From positions 1 to 54,040 of the forward strand of contig JANXXE010000119.1 of the NCBI GenBank assembly GCA_025350815.1: 54,040 nt of DNA. The letters are read 5' to 3'. Positions 42,559-52,014 of the stretch are shown here, in pieces. Position numbers and translations under genes: made by a program. Positions within the stretch are counted from its first letter, which is position 1. Every line of letters begins with the position of its first letter. The stretch comes from Myxococcales bacterium (lineage in GTDB: Bacteria > Myxococcota_A > Polyangia > Fen-1088). The notes beneath the pieces were generated by a model that was not told the DNA's origin, did no database searches, and worked only from the letters and a program-made list of their open reading frames with translations.

Positions 42559-43299
42559 ATGAAAGAAACGTTCGAGTCCTCGTCGAGTTCTTCGGAACTG
42601 CCGGTCACCGCGAAATGTCCTTTCTGCGCCCACAGTTTTGAAATTACTGCGCCAGAAGCGGCGGCGGTCTTGCGGCTGGAACCGCGCAAGGGGGAACCGC
42701 GCAAAATCGAGCCTCGCGAGGTGGGCCGCCAGGTGGTGCGAGCGCCGCGGCCCGTGCCGACCATGTTTCGGGGTTTCGTTTGGCTGTTCAGGAAGATTCT
42801 GACCCTCGGTCCGGGGCGCTGGTTTCATGATTTCGACGTCGAAGTGGTGCTGTCGGACACCCGTCTGTTGCTCGATGTCATGTCCGCGCCCCTGGCCTTC
42901 ATGTTCACGATCGTCGCGGCGATTAGCGCTGGGGCAATCGCGCTGGTGACTGGCAACATTCACGCGGCGACGGTGGTCATGATGGGGGGCGTGTTCTGTG
43001 CAGGCTTCCTCCAGCGTGAAAGCCCTTGGCGCTTCTGGGTGCTGGTGGCGGCGGCCATTCCCGCCGCCTACGGACTGTCAGAGGAATTCGGCATCTCGCT
43101 GGTCTCGATGGAGTGGCAGCCTAGGGACGTTGCCTTCTCGCTGATCTTGCCGCTGCCCAGCGTCTACGTCGGCGTGTTTGTTCGTTTCATTCTGGGCAAG
43201 CTTAGCCCGCCCAAGATTGATCTGCCGACTGTTCAAGTGACCGTTCCCGCCCGCCGGATGCCGCTGGCCGCGGGCGGACACTCGACGGCCTTGCGCTAG
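42559..43299 (+). CDS. Membrane protein with N-terminal CxxC zinc-ribbon-like motif
   Basis: 246 residues from ATG 42559, preceded by GGGAGG at 6 nt. The first 30 residues hold a CPFC pair (residues 20-23), a possible half zinc ribbon; only one CxxC pair is visible, so metal binding would need a partner. A charged linker with repeated basic and acidic residues leads to four or five membrane segments (about 100-220). A Pro-rich tail ends the protein. No transport motif is visible. It lies between two genes of a likely sugar-acid pathway, but its role there is unknown. Alternative start ATG 42520 is less well supported. Confidence 0.65.
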   Translation: MKETFESSSSSSELPVTAKCPFCAHSFEITAPEAAAVLRLEPRKGEPRKIEPREVGRQVVRAPRPVPTMFRGFVWLFRKILTLGPGRWFHDFDVEVVLSDTRLLLDVMSAPLAFMFTIVAAISAGAIALVTGNIHAATVVMMGGVFCAGFLQRESPWRFWVLVAAAIPAAYGLSEEFGISLVSMEWQPRDVAFSLILPLPSVYVGVFVRFILGKLSPPKIDLPTVQVTVPARRMPLAAGGHSTALR

Positions 43300-43305
43300 T
43301 TTTGC

Positions 43306-43319
43306 GCCGCCCAGGCGGC
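43306..43319 (+). terminator. GC-rich hairpin after the zinc-ribbon membrane gene
   Basis: GCCGC/GCGGC (43306-43310 with 43315-43319) with a 4-nt loop lies 6 nt past the stop. It has no T-run. It sits just before the dehydratase gene, so it may attenuate read-through. Confidence 0.3.
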
Positions 43320-43338
43320 TTGCCATCGGCGGACGGAT

Positions 43339-45087
43339 GTGCGAACACCCTCAGCGGTGTCGACGAAGCGAAAATCGCCGTCTGAGCTGCGCAGTCACCG
43401 CTGGTACGGCGTCACGGATCTGCGGTCCTTCGGCCACCGTTCGCGCACGGCGCAGATGGGGTACAGCCGCGGCGATTACGCCGGCAAGCCCGTCATCGCG
43501 ATAGTCAACACGTGGAGTGACATCAACCCCTGTCACAGCCACTTCCGCGAGCGCGCCGAGGACGTCAAGCGCGGTGTGTTGCAGGCCGGGGGCTTCCCCC
43601 TGGAATTGCCGGCCATGTCGCTGTCGGAGAACTTCCAGAAGCCGACAACGATGTTGTATCGCAACCTGCTGGCGCTCGAAACAGAGGAGTTGCTGCGGTC
43701 TTACCCCATCGACGGCTGCGTCCTGATGGGCGGCTGTGACAAGACCGTTCCCGGGTTGCTGATGGGCGCAGTCAGCATGAACCTGCCGACGATTTTCGTG
43801 CCGGCCGGCCCGATGTTGCGCGGCAACTGGCGGGGCAAGACGCTGGGCAGCGGCAGCGACATCTGGAAGTACTGGGACGAGCTGCGCGCCGGCAACATCG
43901 ACCAGGAAGCCTGGAACGAGATCGAGGACGGGATCGCGCGCTCGCCGGGGACGTGCATGACCATGGGTACGGCGTCCACGATGGCCGGTATCGTCGAGAC
44001 GATGGGGCTGACGCTGCCCGGCGCCGCGTCCATTCCCGCGGTGGATTCGAATCACCACAGGATGGCGTCGTTGTCCGGGCGACGGATCGTCGACATGGTG
44101 TGGGAGGATCTCAAGCCGTCGGACATCCTGACGCGCCGGTCGTTCGACAACGCGATTACGGTCCTGATGGCCTGCGGCGGCTCCACGAATGCGATCGTGC
44201 ACCTCATCGCGATGGCGGGGCGGTCCGGGATTCCCCTTGCCCTCGATGACTTCGACTCCATCTCGAAGCGCACGCCGTTCATTTGCAACCTGCGCCCGTC
44301 GGGCAAGTACCTGATGGAGGATTTTCATTATGCCGGGGGCATGCCCGCGTTGCAGGCCCAACTAGGGGATCTGCTGCACATGTCCGAACGCACCGTCTCG
44401 GGCGGCACGCTGGCGGATCAGACCGTCGGTGCCGAAACCTACAATACCGACGTCATTCGGTCGCGCGACCAGGCGTTGTCAGCCCAGGGGGGGCTGGCCG
44501 TGCTGCGCGGGAACCTGGCACCCGACGGCGCCGTGATCAAGACCAGCGCATCGGACCCCAGACTGTTGTCGCACGTCGGTCGGGCCGTGGTCTTCGACGA
44601 CTACAACGATCTGTCCGCGCGCATCGATGACGAGGCGCTAATCGTGGACGGGAACTCGGTGCTGGTGCTGCGCAACGCCGGGCCGATGGGGGGACCCGGA
44701 ATGCCCGAATGGGGCATGTTGCCGATTCCCAAGAAGCTTCTCAAGCAGGGCGTGCGCGACATGGTTCGCCTGTCGGACGCGCGCATGAGCGGTACCAGTT
44801 ACGGGACCTGCATCCTGCACGTGGCGCCGGAATCCTTCGTGGGCGGTCCGCTGGCCCTGGTCAAGGAGGGCGACGAGATCGAACTGGATGTCGCCGGCCG
44901 CCGGTTGAACCTGAAGGTTGACGACGCGGAGTTGGCGCGGCGGCGGGCCGCCTGGGTGCCGCCCAAGCCGAAGTACGCCCGCGGTTACGGCGTGATGTAC
45001 GGCCGGCACATTCGGCAGGCCGATAAGGGCTGCGACTTCGACTTTCTGGAAGGCACCGCCGCCACAGCCGAGCCCGAAATTCACTAG
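43339..45087 (+). CDS. IlvD/Edd family dehydratase (probable sugar-acid dehydratase)
   Basis: 582 residues from GTG 43339. The three cluster-binding cysteines are in place: [10 protein letters not shown] (Cys65), [10 protein letters not shown] (Cys133) and [12 protein letters not shown] (Cys206), so it carries an Fe-S cluster. The C-terminal [14 protein letters not shown] segment carries the catalytic serine region. The motif GYSRGDY and the [13 protein letters not shown] segment are closer to L-arabinonate-type dehydratases than to biosynthetic dihydroxy-acid dehydratase (inference). It dehydrates a sugar acid to a 2-keto-3-deoxy acid, which the nearby DapA-like enzyme could then act on. No sugar transporter is next to it. 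Confidence 0.85.
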   Translation: MRTPSAVSTKRKSPSELRSHRWYGVTDLRSFGHRSRTAQMGYSRGDYAGKPVIAIVNTWSDINPCHSHFRERAEDVKRGVLQAGGFPLELPAMSLSENFQKPTTMLYRNLLALETEELLRSYPIDGCVLMGGCDKTVPGLLMGAVSMNLPTIFVPAGPMLRGNWRGKTLGSGSDIWKYWDELRAGNIDQEAWNEIEDGIARSPGTCMTMGTASTMAGIVETMGLTLPGAASIPAVDSNHHRMASLSGRRIVDMVWEDLKPSDILTRRSFDNAITVLMACGGSTNAIVHLIAMAGRSGIPLALDDFDSISKRTPFICNLRPSGKYLMEDFHYAGGMPALQAQLGDLLHMSERTVSGGTLADQTVGAETYNTDVIRSRDQALSAQGGLAVLRGNLAPDGAVIKTSASDPRLLSHVGRAVVFDDYNDLSARIDDEALIVDGNSVLVLRNAGPMGGPGMPEWGMLPIPKKLLKQGVRDMVRLSDARMSGTSYGTCILHVAPESFVGGPLALVKEGDEIELDVAGRRLNLKVDDAELARRRAAWVPPKPKYARGYGVMYGRHIRQADKGCDFDFLEGTAATAEPEIH

Positions 45088-45138
45088 ATCCCGGGTGCCG
45101 GACCATTGCCCGGCCTCGCGGGAATCGATGTATACACG

Positions 45139-46791
45139 GTGCGCGTCGCCTTGGCCTGGTCACGTCTTACATACTGGTTCGGCAAGGAACTAGACCCCGA
45201 ACGGCGGCTGTTCTGGATCGCCTACCTGGCGCTGTTGCCGTTCTATTTGGCGCCCCTGTTCGTGACCCCGTTCTTGCCCGGCCTGGACTTGCCCTTCCAC
45301 CTGTCCATGGCCGACATGCTGGCCAAGAACGGGCGGGAAGGTTCGCCCTATGGGCCGTTCTACGTCGGCACGCCGGGGCTGGCCCCCTACGCGGCCCACT
45401 ACCTGGCGCTGTGGTTGTTCTCGCGCGTGATGCCGCTGGTGGCCGCGCACAAGGTGGTCATCGCGCTGTACGTGGCGGGGATGCCGGCGGCGGCGGGATC
45501 GCTGCTGGGGGCGTGCCGTCGCAGCCGGATTCCGGCGTTGCTGGCGTTTCCGCTGGCCTACAACCTGACGCTGCACTATGGCTTTGTCAGCTTCGCGATT
45601 TCAATTCCGGTCCTGCTGTGGATGTTGGCCGCGCTGACCAAGATTCTGGTCTCCGACAGGCTTTCCGCCCGCGGCTGGCTGGTCACAGCGGCGGTCGCGG
45701 TGCTGTCGTTCTTGTGCCACCTGCAGAATTTCCTGTATTCCCTGTGCGCGGCGTTGGCGTTCGTGGCGTTTTCCGGCGTGTCCTGGAAGCGTCGCCTGCA
45801 GGCGCTGGCCGCGTTGTTGCCCGCGGTCGGTTCACTGACGTGGTGGCATCTTCACGCGCGCTTTGTCGGCGATCCCACCGGGCAGAAGAAGACGCTGGCG
45901 TTTGCGTGGAACGCCCTAAAGGCGGCGCGCCTGCAGGATATGGACTACGGCACGCGTCCCATTTTGAAGGACATCAAGTACCGTATCGACGATCTTCCCG
46001 CGCATGTTTTGCGAGGATTCACGGATCTTGTTGATGAGAAGGCCTGTCGCGCGCTGTTCGTTGTAATCGCGGCCTACATTCTTCTGGGGCTTCTGGGGCT
46101 TGTTGTGGCATTCGAACCGTCCGCTGGCCGTCCGCGGATGCGTGTCGCGGGCTGGGTCGCATTCGGCGGGGCGCTGCTGGCGTACTTCGGGTTGCCGCAT
46201 CACCTGCAGGCGTTCGAGCTAATGACCTTTTCACCGCGCTTTGCCGTGCTGGCGGCCGTGATGGTCTTGCTGGTGGTGCCGGGCAGTCTGATCAACTTCA
46301 CGGGTGCGGCGCGCGTCCTGCTGGTGCTGCCGGCTGTGGCACTGGGCGCGCTTTACGGCAAGGAACTGATTCACCACTACCGCCTGTACGGCCAGGAGGT
46401 GGCCGACTTCCAGGCGGTGCTGGAAAAGACGCCGCCCGGGGGCAAGGCGCTGGGTCTGGTCTACGACCGGCAGTCGCGGGTGATGCGGATCGAATCGGCG
46501 CTGCTGGGTTTGCCGAATCTATATCCGGCGGTCAAGTCCGCACCTGGCAGCATGATTCCCCTTTCGTATTGCGGTATGCGCCACATACCGTGCCGCCGGA
46601 AAGAGCCCCTCGTCGCGCTGCCCGATCCCGGCGCGTGGCAACCGAATCTGTTCCGGCCCGAGGACGCCTTGCGCTTCTTCGACTATTTCTTCGTGCGGTC
46701 ACCCCCGCCGCGGCCAATTTTCGGTGCCTTCACCAACCGTGTCGAGGTGCTGGCCCGGCAGGGCACCTGGATTGTGTACCGGAAGAAATAG
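45139..46791 (+). CDS. Multi-pass membrane protein, GT-C-like, unknown
   Basis: About 550 residues; GTG 45139 is one possible start and TTG 45106 another, neither with a good ribosome site. Ten or so hydrophobic segments fill the first 430 residues. The loop after the first membrane segments (GLDLPFHLSMADMLA) resembles the first loop of GT-C glycosyltransferases, but no DxD motif is clear. The last 130 residues are soluble and hydrophobic (VADFQAVLEKTPPGGKA). It likely acts in envelope glycan or lipid assembly. Neighbours do not reveal the pathway. Confidence 0.65.
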   Translation: MRVALAWSRLTYWFGKELDPERRLFWIAYLALLPFYLAPLFVTPFLPGLDLPFHLSMADMLAKNGREGSPYGPFYVGTPGLAPYAAHYLALWLFSRVMPLVAAHKVVIALYVAGMPAAAGSLLGACRRSRIPALLAFPLAYNLTLHYGFVSFAISIPVLLWMLAALTKILVSDRLSARGWLVTAAVAVLSFLCHLQNFLYSLCAALAFVAFSGVSWKRRLQALAALLPAVGSLTWWHLHARFVGDPTGQKKTLAFAWNALKAARLQDMDYGTRPILKDIKYRIDDLPAHVLRGFTDLVDEKACRALFVVIAAYILLGLLGLVVAFEPSAGRPRMRVAGWVAFGGALLAYFGLPHHLQAFELMTFSPRFAVLAAVMVLLVVPGSLINFTGAARVLLVLPAVALGALYGKELIHHYRLYGQEVADFQAVLEKTPPGGKALGLVYDRQSRVMRIESALLGLPNLYPAVKSAPGSMIPLSYCGMRHIPCRRKEPLVALPDPGAWQPNLFRPEDALRFFDYFFVRSPPPRPIFGAFTNRVEVLARQGTWIVYRKK

Positions 46792-46843
46792 CCGTTCGTC
46801 GAATATGTTTGCGTTAACGTTCGCGCCCCGGGGAGTACAGACC

Positions 46844-47860
46844 ATGAAGACCACGAGATCCCTTTCATCGATTGCGCTTGCCGCCAGCATGGCGGTCGGA
46901 CCCGCCGTGGCGTACGCCAAGGACCCGCCTGTCATGGTGGGGCAGGGCGCCCACACCTATGAATGGGTGAAGAACTGGCTGAAGGTGCCCCTGCCCGGGA
47001 TGTTCATCGGGCCGACCCACGGCGACGTGGTCATCGATTCGAAGGACCATATCTATTTCAGCACCGAGACGGCGAATTCGCTGTACACGGTGCAGACCGA
47101 CGGTCGAATCCTGCATGTCGGCGGCTGGCCCTTCAGTGCGGGCGCGCACGGACTGCGTCTGGTCAAGGACGGCGCGCGCGAGGTCATCTGGATGACCCAC
47201 ACCGGGCGGCATGAGGTGTTGAAGCTGTCGCTCGAAGGCGAGCTGCTGATGACACTGAAGTACCCCGACAAGGTCAGCGCCTACAAGGAAGCCAAGGAAT
47301 ACTTGCCCACCGCGGTCGACGTGGGCCCGAACGGCGATGTTTATGTCGTCGACGGCTATGGCAAGGGTTGGGCGCACCAATGGAACGCCAAGGGCGAGTA
47401 CGTCCGGTCCTGGGACGGTTCGGACGGCAAGGCGGGAAAATTCCATCAGCCGCACGGCATTGGCGTGGACCTACGCGGGGCCGAGCCGCGCCTGGTCATT
47501 GCGGACCGATTGAATCACCGTTTGCAGCTGTTTACGCTGGAGGGCAGGTACATCGACGAGGTTCACGAGGACCTGCGGAAACCGTCAAAGATCGTGACTC
47601 GCGGCGACGATCTGCTGATCGTCGATCTCGAGGGACGCATCACGATTTTCGACAAGGCGTACAAGGTCGTGGCCCAACTGGGTGACAATTCCAATCCCGA
47701 CTTCCGGGGCAAATTCGATGTCGGACCGGAAAGCTGGAAAGACGGTGAGTTCATCGCCCCCCACGGGGCGGCCTGGGATTCAAAGGGCAACTTGTACGTG
47801 ACGGAGTACAACAAAGCCGGCCGTATCAACAAGCTGCTGCGCGCGAAGACCAAGAAGTAG
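46844..47860 (+). CDS. Exported NHL-type beta-propeller protein
   Basis: 338 residues from ATG 46844 (GGGAG at 8 nt). Signal peptide cleaved after AVAYA. NHL-type blades repeat about every 45 residues: HGDVVIDSKDHIYFS, TAVDVGPNGDVYVVDGYG, QPHGIGVDLRG...LVIADRLNHRLQLF, IAPHGAAWDSKGNLYVTEY. It resembles peptidyl-alpha-hydroxyglycine lyase-type propellers and periplasmic six-bladed propellers. Whether it is a lyase or only a binding propeller is unclear. Its last codons lie in a 16-bp tandem duplication. Confidence 0.78.
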   Translation: MKTTRSLSSIALAASMAVGPAVAYAKDPPVMVGQGAHTYEWVKNWLKVPLPGMFIGPTHGDVVIDSKDHIYFSTETANSLYTVQTDGRILHVGGWPFSAGAHGLRLVKDGAREVIWMTHTGRHEVLKLSLEGELLMTLKYPDKVSAYKEAKEYLPTAVDVGPNGDVYVVDGYGKGWAHQWNAKGEYVRSWDGSDGKAGKFHQPHGIGVDLRGAEPRLVIADRLNHRLQLFTLEGRYIDEVHEDLRKPSKIVTRGDDLLIVDLEGRITIFDKAYKVVAQLGDNSNPDFRGKFDVGPESWKDGEFIAPHGAAWDSKGNLYVTEYNKAGRINKLLRAKTKK

Positions 47861-47882
47861 TCAGCGCAAGAAGTAGTCAGCG
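47851..47882 (+). repeat. 16-bp tandem duplication across a stop codon
   Basis: CAAGAAGTAGTCAGCG occurs twice in perfect tandem (47851-47866 and 47867-47882). The first copy holds the NHL gene's stop (TAG at 47858-47860), so the second copy repeats it behind the gene. It looks like a recent slippage or microhomology event. Confidence 0.85.
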
Positions 47883-47933
47883 ATTGAAAGGCCCGGGCGG
47901 CGCGGCTATCGTGCCACGCGCGAGGAGCAGCCC

Positions 47934-49589
47934 ATGACGTTCATTCGTTGGTTTCCGGCCCTGTGTGTCCTGTGTCTGTCGGCGCCCGCGGTCGGCGCCG
48001 ATGGGGGGCTCGATCTCGGCAAGGTTAGCGAGAAGCAGGTCATGATTCCCATGCGCGACGGCACGCGGCTATCGGCGTATTTGTACACGCCACAGGGGGA
48101 CGGACCCTGGCCGGTCATCTTCGAGCAGCGCTATTCCGACGTGACCAGCAATGGGACGCGCAGGGCGGCGGCGCGCATGGCGGCGGGTGGATTTGTCGTC
48201 GCCGAGGTGAATTTCCGTGGGACGCATCAGTCCGAGGGATCGTGGGTGGGCTACCGGGCGCTCGGCTGGGGCCAACTGAAGGACGGCTACGACACATGCG
48301 AGTGGTTGGCGACGCAGCCGTGGAGCACGGGCAAGGTCGGATCATTTGGGGGCTCGCAAGCGGGGTTCGCGCAGAACTTTGTTGCTGTCACGCGGCCGCC
48401 ACACCTGGTTGCGCAGTACATGACGGACACCGGCCTCAGTCTGTTTCATGAGGGTTATCGCATCGGCGGCACGACGCGGCCGACGCGTTTTCAAAGCCTG
48501 GCCAAGACCTGCCGCGAGCCCGACGACAACCGCAAGCTGATGGAGACCTGGTTCCGGCACCCAAACTACGACGAGTACTGGAAGGATGAAGATTGCTCGC
48601 GTCACATGGCGGACATGAATGTTCCGGCGGTCAGCATCGGCAGTTGGTACGACTTCATGAGCGTCGGATCACTGCAAAGCTTCGTCGGCCGGCAGCACCA
48701 CGGTGGGCCCAAGTCCCAGGGACAGCAGCAGTTGATCGTCGGCCCCTGGCTGCACGGCGATTATCCGAAGCCGAACCGCGTCGGCGAACTTGTCTACCCG
48801 GACAACGCCATCTTCGACGTGCAGGCGCACATGATCCGGTGGTTCGATCACCACCTCAAGGGCATCGAAAACGGCGTCGACCGCGAAGGCGTGGTTCGCT
48901 ACTACGTGATGGGCGCCGTTGGTGAGGTCAACGCGCCCGGCAATCAGTGGCGGACGGCGACGGACTGGCCGGTCCCGTCGACCAGTACGGCCTATTACCT
49001 GGGTCCGGCCGGCGCCCTTGGAACCGAGGCCCCGCAGGGGCAAAAATCGTCAACGACCTACACCAGCGATCCGGCGCATCCGGCACAGATCCCGACCATC
49101 GCGTTTCCGGGCGCGCGCAACGCCGGCCCCTTCGAGACACAGCCATCCGTCCGCACCTTCACGACTGAGCCGCTGATAGCCCCGGTCGAATGGACGGGCC
49201 TGGTGCGCGCCGAGCTATTTGTGTCGTCGACGGCGCGCGATACCGACTTCATCGTCCGTCTCAGCGATGTATATCCCGACGGGCGCTCAATCTTGATCAT
49301 GGACTACGCGCGGCGGGCGCGGTACCGGGACGGGTTCGCGAAAGAAGTCCTGCTGTCACCTGGCAAGGTCTACAAGGTCGCGTTCGACGTGGGCTCGCTC
49401 AGCCAGATCTTCAACAAAGGGCACCGCATCCGCGTGACGGTGGCCAGCACCGGCGCCCCGTTCTGGGAGCCCAATCCCCAGACCGGCGATCCGCTGACCA
49501 TCGAGTGGCCCGCCAAAACCGTCAGCGCCGAGAACAGCGTTTACCACGAGCGCGCGCACGCCTCGCGCATCCTGGCGCCGATTCGGTAG
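47934..49589 (+). CDS. CocE/NonD-type exported hydrolase (S15 family)
   Basis: 551 residues with a signal peptide cleaved near VGADG. The alpha/beta-hydrolase domain has the nucleophile Ser141 in GSFGGSQAG, Asp240 in SWYDFMS and His274 in PWLHGD, the S15/CocE triad. The second half is a jelly-roll beta domain (about 400-545) typical of the family. S15 members cleave X-Pro dipeptides, cocaine esters or acylated antibiotics. Export and the family's breadth leave the substrate open. The Shine-Dalgarno is GAGGAG at 7 nt. It ends near an inverted repeat shared with ridA. Confidence 0.85.
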   Translation: MTFIRWFPALCVLCLSAPAVGADGGLDLGKVSEKQVMIPMRDGTRLSAYLYTPQGDGPWPVIFEQRYSDVTSNGTRRAAARMAAGGFVVAEVNFRGTHQSEGSWVGYRALGWGQLKDGYDTCEWLATQPWSTGKVGSFGGSQAGFAQNFVAVTRPPHLVAQYMTDTGLSLFHEGYRIGGTTRPTRFQSLAKTCREPDDNRKLMETWFRHPNYDEYWKDEDCSRHMADMNVPAVSIGSWYDFMSVGSLQSFVGRQHHGGPKSQGQQQLIVGPWLHGDYPKPNRVGELVYPDNAIFDVQAHMIRWFDHHLKGIENGVDREGVVRYYVMGAVGEVNAPGNQWRTATDWPVPSTSTAYYLGPAGALGTEAPQGQKSSTTYTSDPAHPAQIPTIAFPGARNAGPFETQPSVRTFTTEPLIAPVEWTGLVRAELFVSSTARDTDFIVRLSDVYPDGRSILIMDYARRARYRDGFAKEVLLSPGKVYKVAFDVGSLSQIFNKGHRIRVTVASTGAPFWEPNPQTGDPLTIEWPAKTVSAENSVYHERAHASRILAPIR

Positions 49590-49634
49590 ATCTTCTTGGA
49601 CGCGAAGAGTGTCGCAGCAAGAGCCCGTGTAATC

Positions 49635-49665
49635 ACGCGGTTAAAATACCGCGTAATTTAACCGC
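49635..49665. terminator. Nested inverted repeat between convergent genes
   Basis: Two alternative stems share bases: ACGCGGT/ACCGCGT (49635-49641 with 49648-49654) and GCGGTTAAA/TTTAACCGC (49637-49645 with 49657-49665). They lie between the ends of the hydrolase gene (49589) and ridA (49669). AT stretches within the arms suit a bidirectional terminator. Confidence 0.45.
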
Positions 49666-49668
49666 ATC

Positions 49669-50022
49669 TCAATCTATGGCGGCTTCGACCATGATGCCGA
49701 GGGCGAGTCCAGGAAGCGCGATCTTCGACTCGATCGCCGAGCGCGTCGGGGCCTGACCGGGCACCACCCACGCATCCCAAACGGTGTTCATCTCGTGCCA
49801 GGTCTTGATGTCGGCCAGCCAGATGTTGGCCTTGAGAATTCGCGTTTTGTCGGTGCCAGCTTGTTCGAGCGTCGCATCGATCTGCGCAAGCACGTCCTCG
49901 GTTTGCTCTTTGACAGACTTGCCGACGGTCGTTTTGGCGACGAAGGCTGAAAGGTAGACGACGCCGCCGTGGATGATGGCGTCGCTCGATCGGTTTCCTG
50001 CACCTATGCGTTTGATGGTCAT
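49669..50022 (-). CDS. ridA: RidA family (YjgF/UK114) deaminase
   Basis: 117 residues from ATG 50022, near the family's usual length. RidA hydrolyses reactive imine intermediates from pyridoxal enzymes. The trimer core motifs are present: SDAIIHGGVVYLSAF, DVLAQIDATLEQAG, and APTRSAIESKIALPGLALGI with the carboxylate-binding Arg94. The C-terminal Glu is conserved (MVEAAID). The longer open frame to 50103 adds an unlikely N-terminus. It is convergent with the hydrolase gene. Confidence 0.85.
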   Translation of the reverse strand: MTIKRIGAGNRSSDAIIHGGVVYLSAFVAKTTVGKSVKEQTEDVLAQIDATLEQAGTDKTRILKANIWLADIKTWHEMNTVWDAWVVPGQAPTRSAIESKIALPGLALGIMVEAAID

Positions 50023-50115
50023 GAATGTCCTACGGCAAAGCGCCGGGCACCCGTGGGCGGCCCTCGCCATGTGAGGCACTTTGACACGAAAATGTGTCCA
50101 CATTAATTGCGAGCG

Positions 50116-52014
50116 TCAAGGCGTCGTCGAGCCCGCCCCGCCGATCAGCGAGCGCGCCTCGTCGTCGAAGGGATCCGCGTCGAGGGCGCGGCGTAAGTAA
50201 GCGCGTCCTGCCGCCTGCTGGTTGCGCCGAAACGAGATGCGCGCCAGCAAATCCAGGCTGTGCACGTCATCCGGATCCTGCGCCACCAGGGCCAGGGCGA
50301 TGTGCTCGGCCTCGTCCAACTCGCCCGCCAGGAAGTGGCAGCGGGCCCGCAGCGCGCGGGCGTCATGCGTATCGAGTCCAGCCAAGGCGCGCTGTCCTTC
50401 CCGGGTGTATCCCGCGACAAGCTCCAGCTTCGCCAGATTCAATCGCGCCGGCGCCAGAAGATCGGGCCGGGCCGCATAGCGCGTGGTCAGTGTTGCAAGG
50501 ATGGCGTCGGTGGTTGCGGCGTCCCCGAGATCAACACTGGCGCCGATGCCCCCCCGCGCGAACAGGCTTTCGGAGCCGTCGGTGAAGACCAGCGTCCAGT
50601 CACGACTTTTCAGCAGATGCCCAAGTAGGCCCAGATAGCGATCAGGAAACGCCGTCGGCAGCACCACCCAATCCAAGGTCTCGCGCGTCGCAAAGGCGTC
50701 GAACAACGGCGGGTCTGACAGCAGCGACAGGTATTCGCTGAACTCGGAACCCGTGTGCAGGATGAGGCGCGTGTCGATATAGGGTTTGTGGGCAGAGCCC
50801 AGGGTCCAGGTCAGGTAGCCGCCCTGGTGGTCAGGCGCAAAGATCGTGTCGGGTCCCGGGCGCGCCGCTATCAGGCGGACCGATTCGACGGGAAATCGGA
50901 AAGGCGTGGGCGTCGCGACCGTCGGCTCGCGCCGGAACGCGGTCGCCGCGAAGCCAAGCTCGACCAGCAAGGCGCCGACGCACGCGACGGCGAACGGGGT
51001 CGGCCAGCGTTTGGACACGCGACCCACAAGGGGCGCCAGATTCAGAACGGCGATCGGGATGCACAGCCAGTACAGCAGTAGAACGTTGCGGTTCGCAGCC
51101 AGCGCCAGCGGCACCAGCATGAGCGTGAGGAGAGCGCGCGCGCCCGATACTTCGCGGCGAGCGACGACAAAACTTGCGCTCAGGATGACCAGGAACCATT
51201 TGACGTGCCAGACCTCCGCCGGGCTGGTGCGTTCGAGGATGAAGGGCGGAATGTTCTCCGCCACCTGTCCGGCAAATACGTTCTCGGCTCCCGGGCTGAT
51301 TCGCAGCAGCAACTTCAGCGGCAGAAGCGTCCCGTCAATGCCGTAGGGGGTGGCGAACGACGCGACGACGCAGACAGCGAATACAAGGGCCAGCGGCCGC
51401 CACGGTCGGTGCGACAACCTTGCGGTCAACGCGTAGGCCGCCACCATCGCGGGTCCCAGCGCGGACAGGCCCTGACAGTTGACCCACAGCAGCTGCAGCA
51501 GCGCCAGCCACGCAAGTGCGCGCCCACGCGCCGTCTGGCGGTGCCTTTCCAGAATCGCGAAGAACAGCGCCAGGAACACCAGCGACACGATCACCGGCCG
51601 GACCAGCAACCAGTGGCGGCCAAAAAACACGCCGGCCAGCAGCATCACGGCCGCCGGAGCGGCGATGCCACCGTCGGGCTCGGCCGTGCGGACGACCGTT
51701 CTCCACAGAATCGCCGCGCCGACGGCCAGCAGAGCGGCCTTCACCAGCACCAGGCCCCGCAATCCCCCCAGCGACTCGACGGCGTACGCGCCCAGCTGAA
51801 ACAGCCAGTGGACATCGATCCACGGGCGCCCAAAGGCACTCGCGGTGAACGGATCCGATTTCAGCCAGTGGCCGGTGCGCACCATGTCGCGTCCGGCGGC
51901 CAGGTGCCAGAAGATGTCGCCGTCGGCGATGGGGGCCAGCGCGACCAGACAGACGCCGACCAGCAGGGCCGCCAGCGACGCCGTCGACAGGCGCGCGGCC
52001 CGTCCGGGGCTCAA
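50116..52014 (-). CDS. Multi-pass membrane protein with C-terminal TPR-like repeats
   Basis: 632 residues from TTG 52014, which overlaps the preceding stop as TTGA. About ten hydrophobic segments (about 15-345) are followed by a soluble alpha/beta part (about 370-500) and TPR-like helices (about 545-620; ALRARCHFLAGELDEAEHIA). The first periplasmic loop (GDIFWHLAAGRDMVR) resembles GT-C proteins. It is the last gene of a coupled minus-strand operon that also has an AlgX-like gene. It could transfer or assemble a glycan. Confidence 0.72.
   Translation of the reverse strand: MSPGRAARLSTASLAALLVGVCLVALAPIADGDIFWHLAAGRDMVRTGHWLKSDPFTASAFGRPWIDVHWLFQLGAYAVESLGGLRGLVLVKAALLAVGAAILWRTVVRTAEPDGGIAAPAAVMLLAGVFFGRHWLLVRPVIVSLVFLALFFAILERHRQTARGRALAWLALLQLLWVNCQGLSALGPAMVAAYALTARLSHRPWRPLALVFAVCVVASFATPYGIDGTLLPLKLLLRISPGAENVFAGQVAENIPPFILERTSPAEVWHVKWFLVILSASFVVARREVSGARALLTLMLVPLALAANRNVLLLYWLCIPIAVLNLAPLVGRVSKRWPTPFAVACVGALLVELGFAATAFRREPTVATPTPFRFPVESVRLIAARPGPDTIFAPDHQGGYLTWTLGSAHKPYIDTRLILHTGSEFSEYLSLLSDPPLFDAFATRETLDWVVLPTAFPDRYLGLLGHLLKSRDWTLVFTDGSESLFARGGIGASVDLGDAATTDAILATLTTRYAARPDLLAPARLNLAKLELVAGYTREGQRALAGLDTHDARALRARCHFLAGELDEAEHIALALVAQDPDDVHSLDLLARISFRRNQQAAGRAYLRRALDADPFDDEARSLIGGAGSTTP

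Noticed and set aside
50081-50109. TTGACA then TAATTG with a 17-bp spacer on the plus strand
   Set aside because: It is a good sigma-70 match but points into the antisense strand of the membrane/TPR gene, and no plus-strand gene follows.
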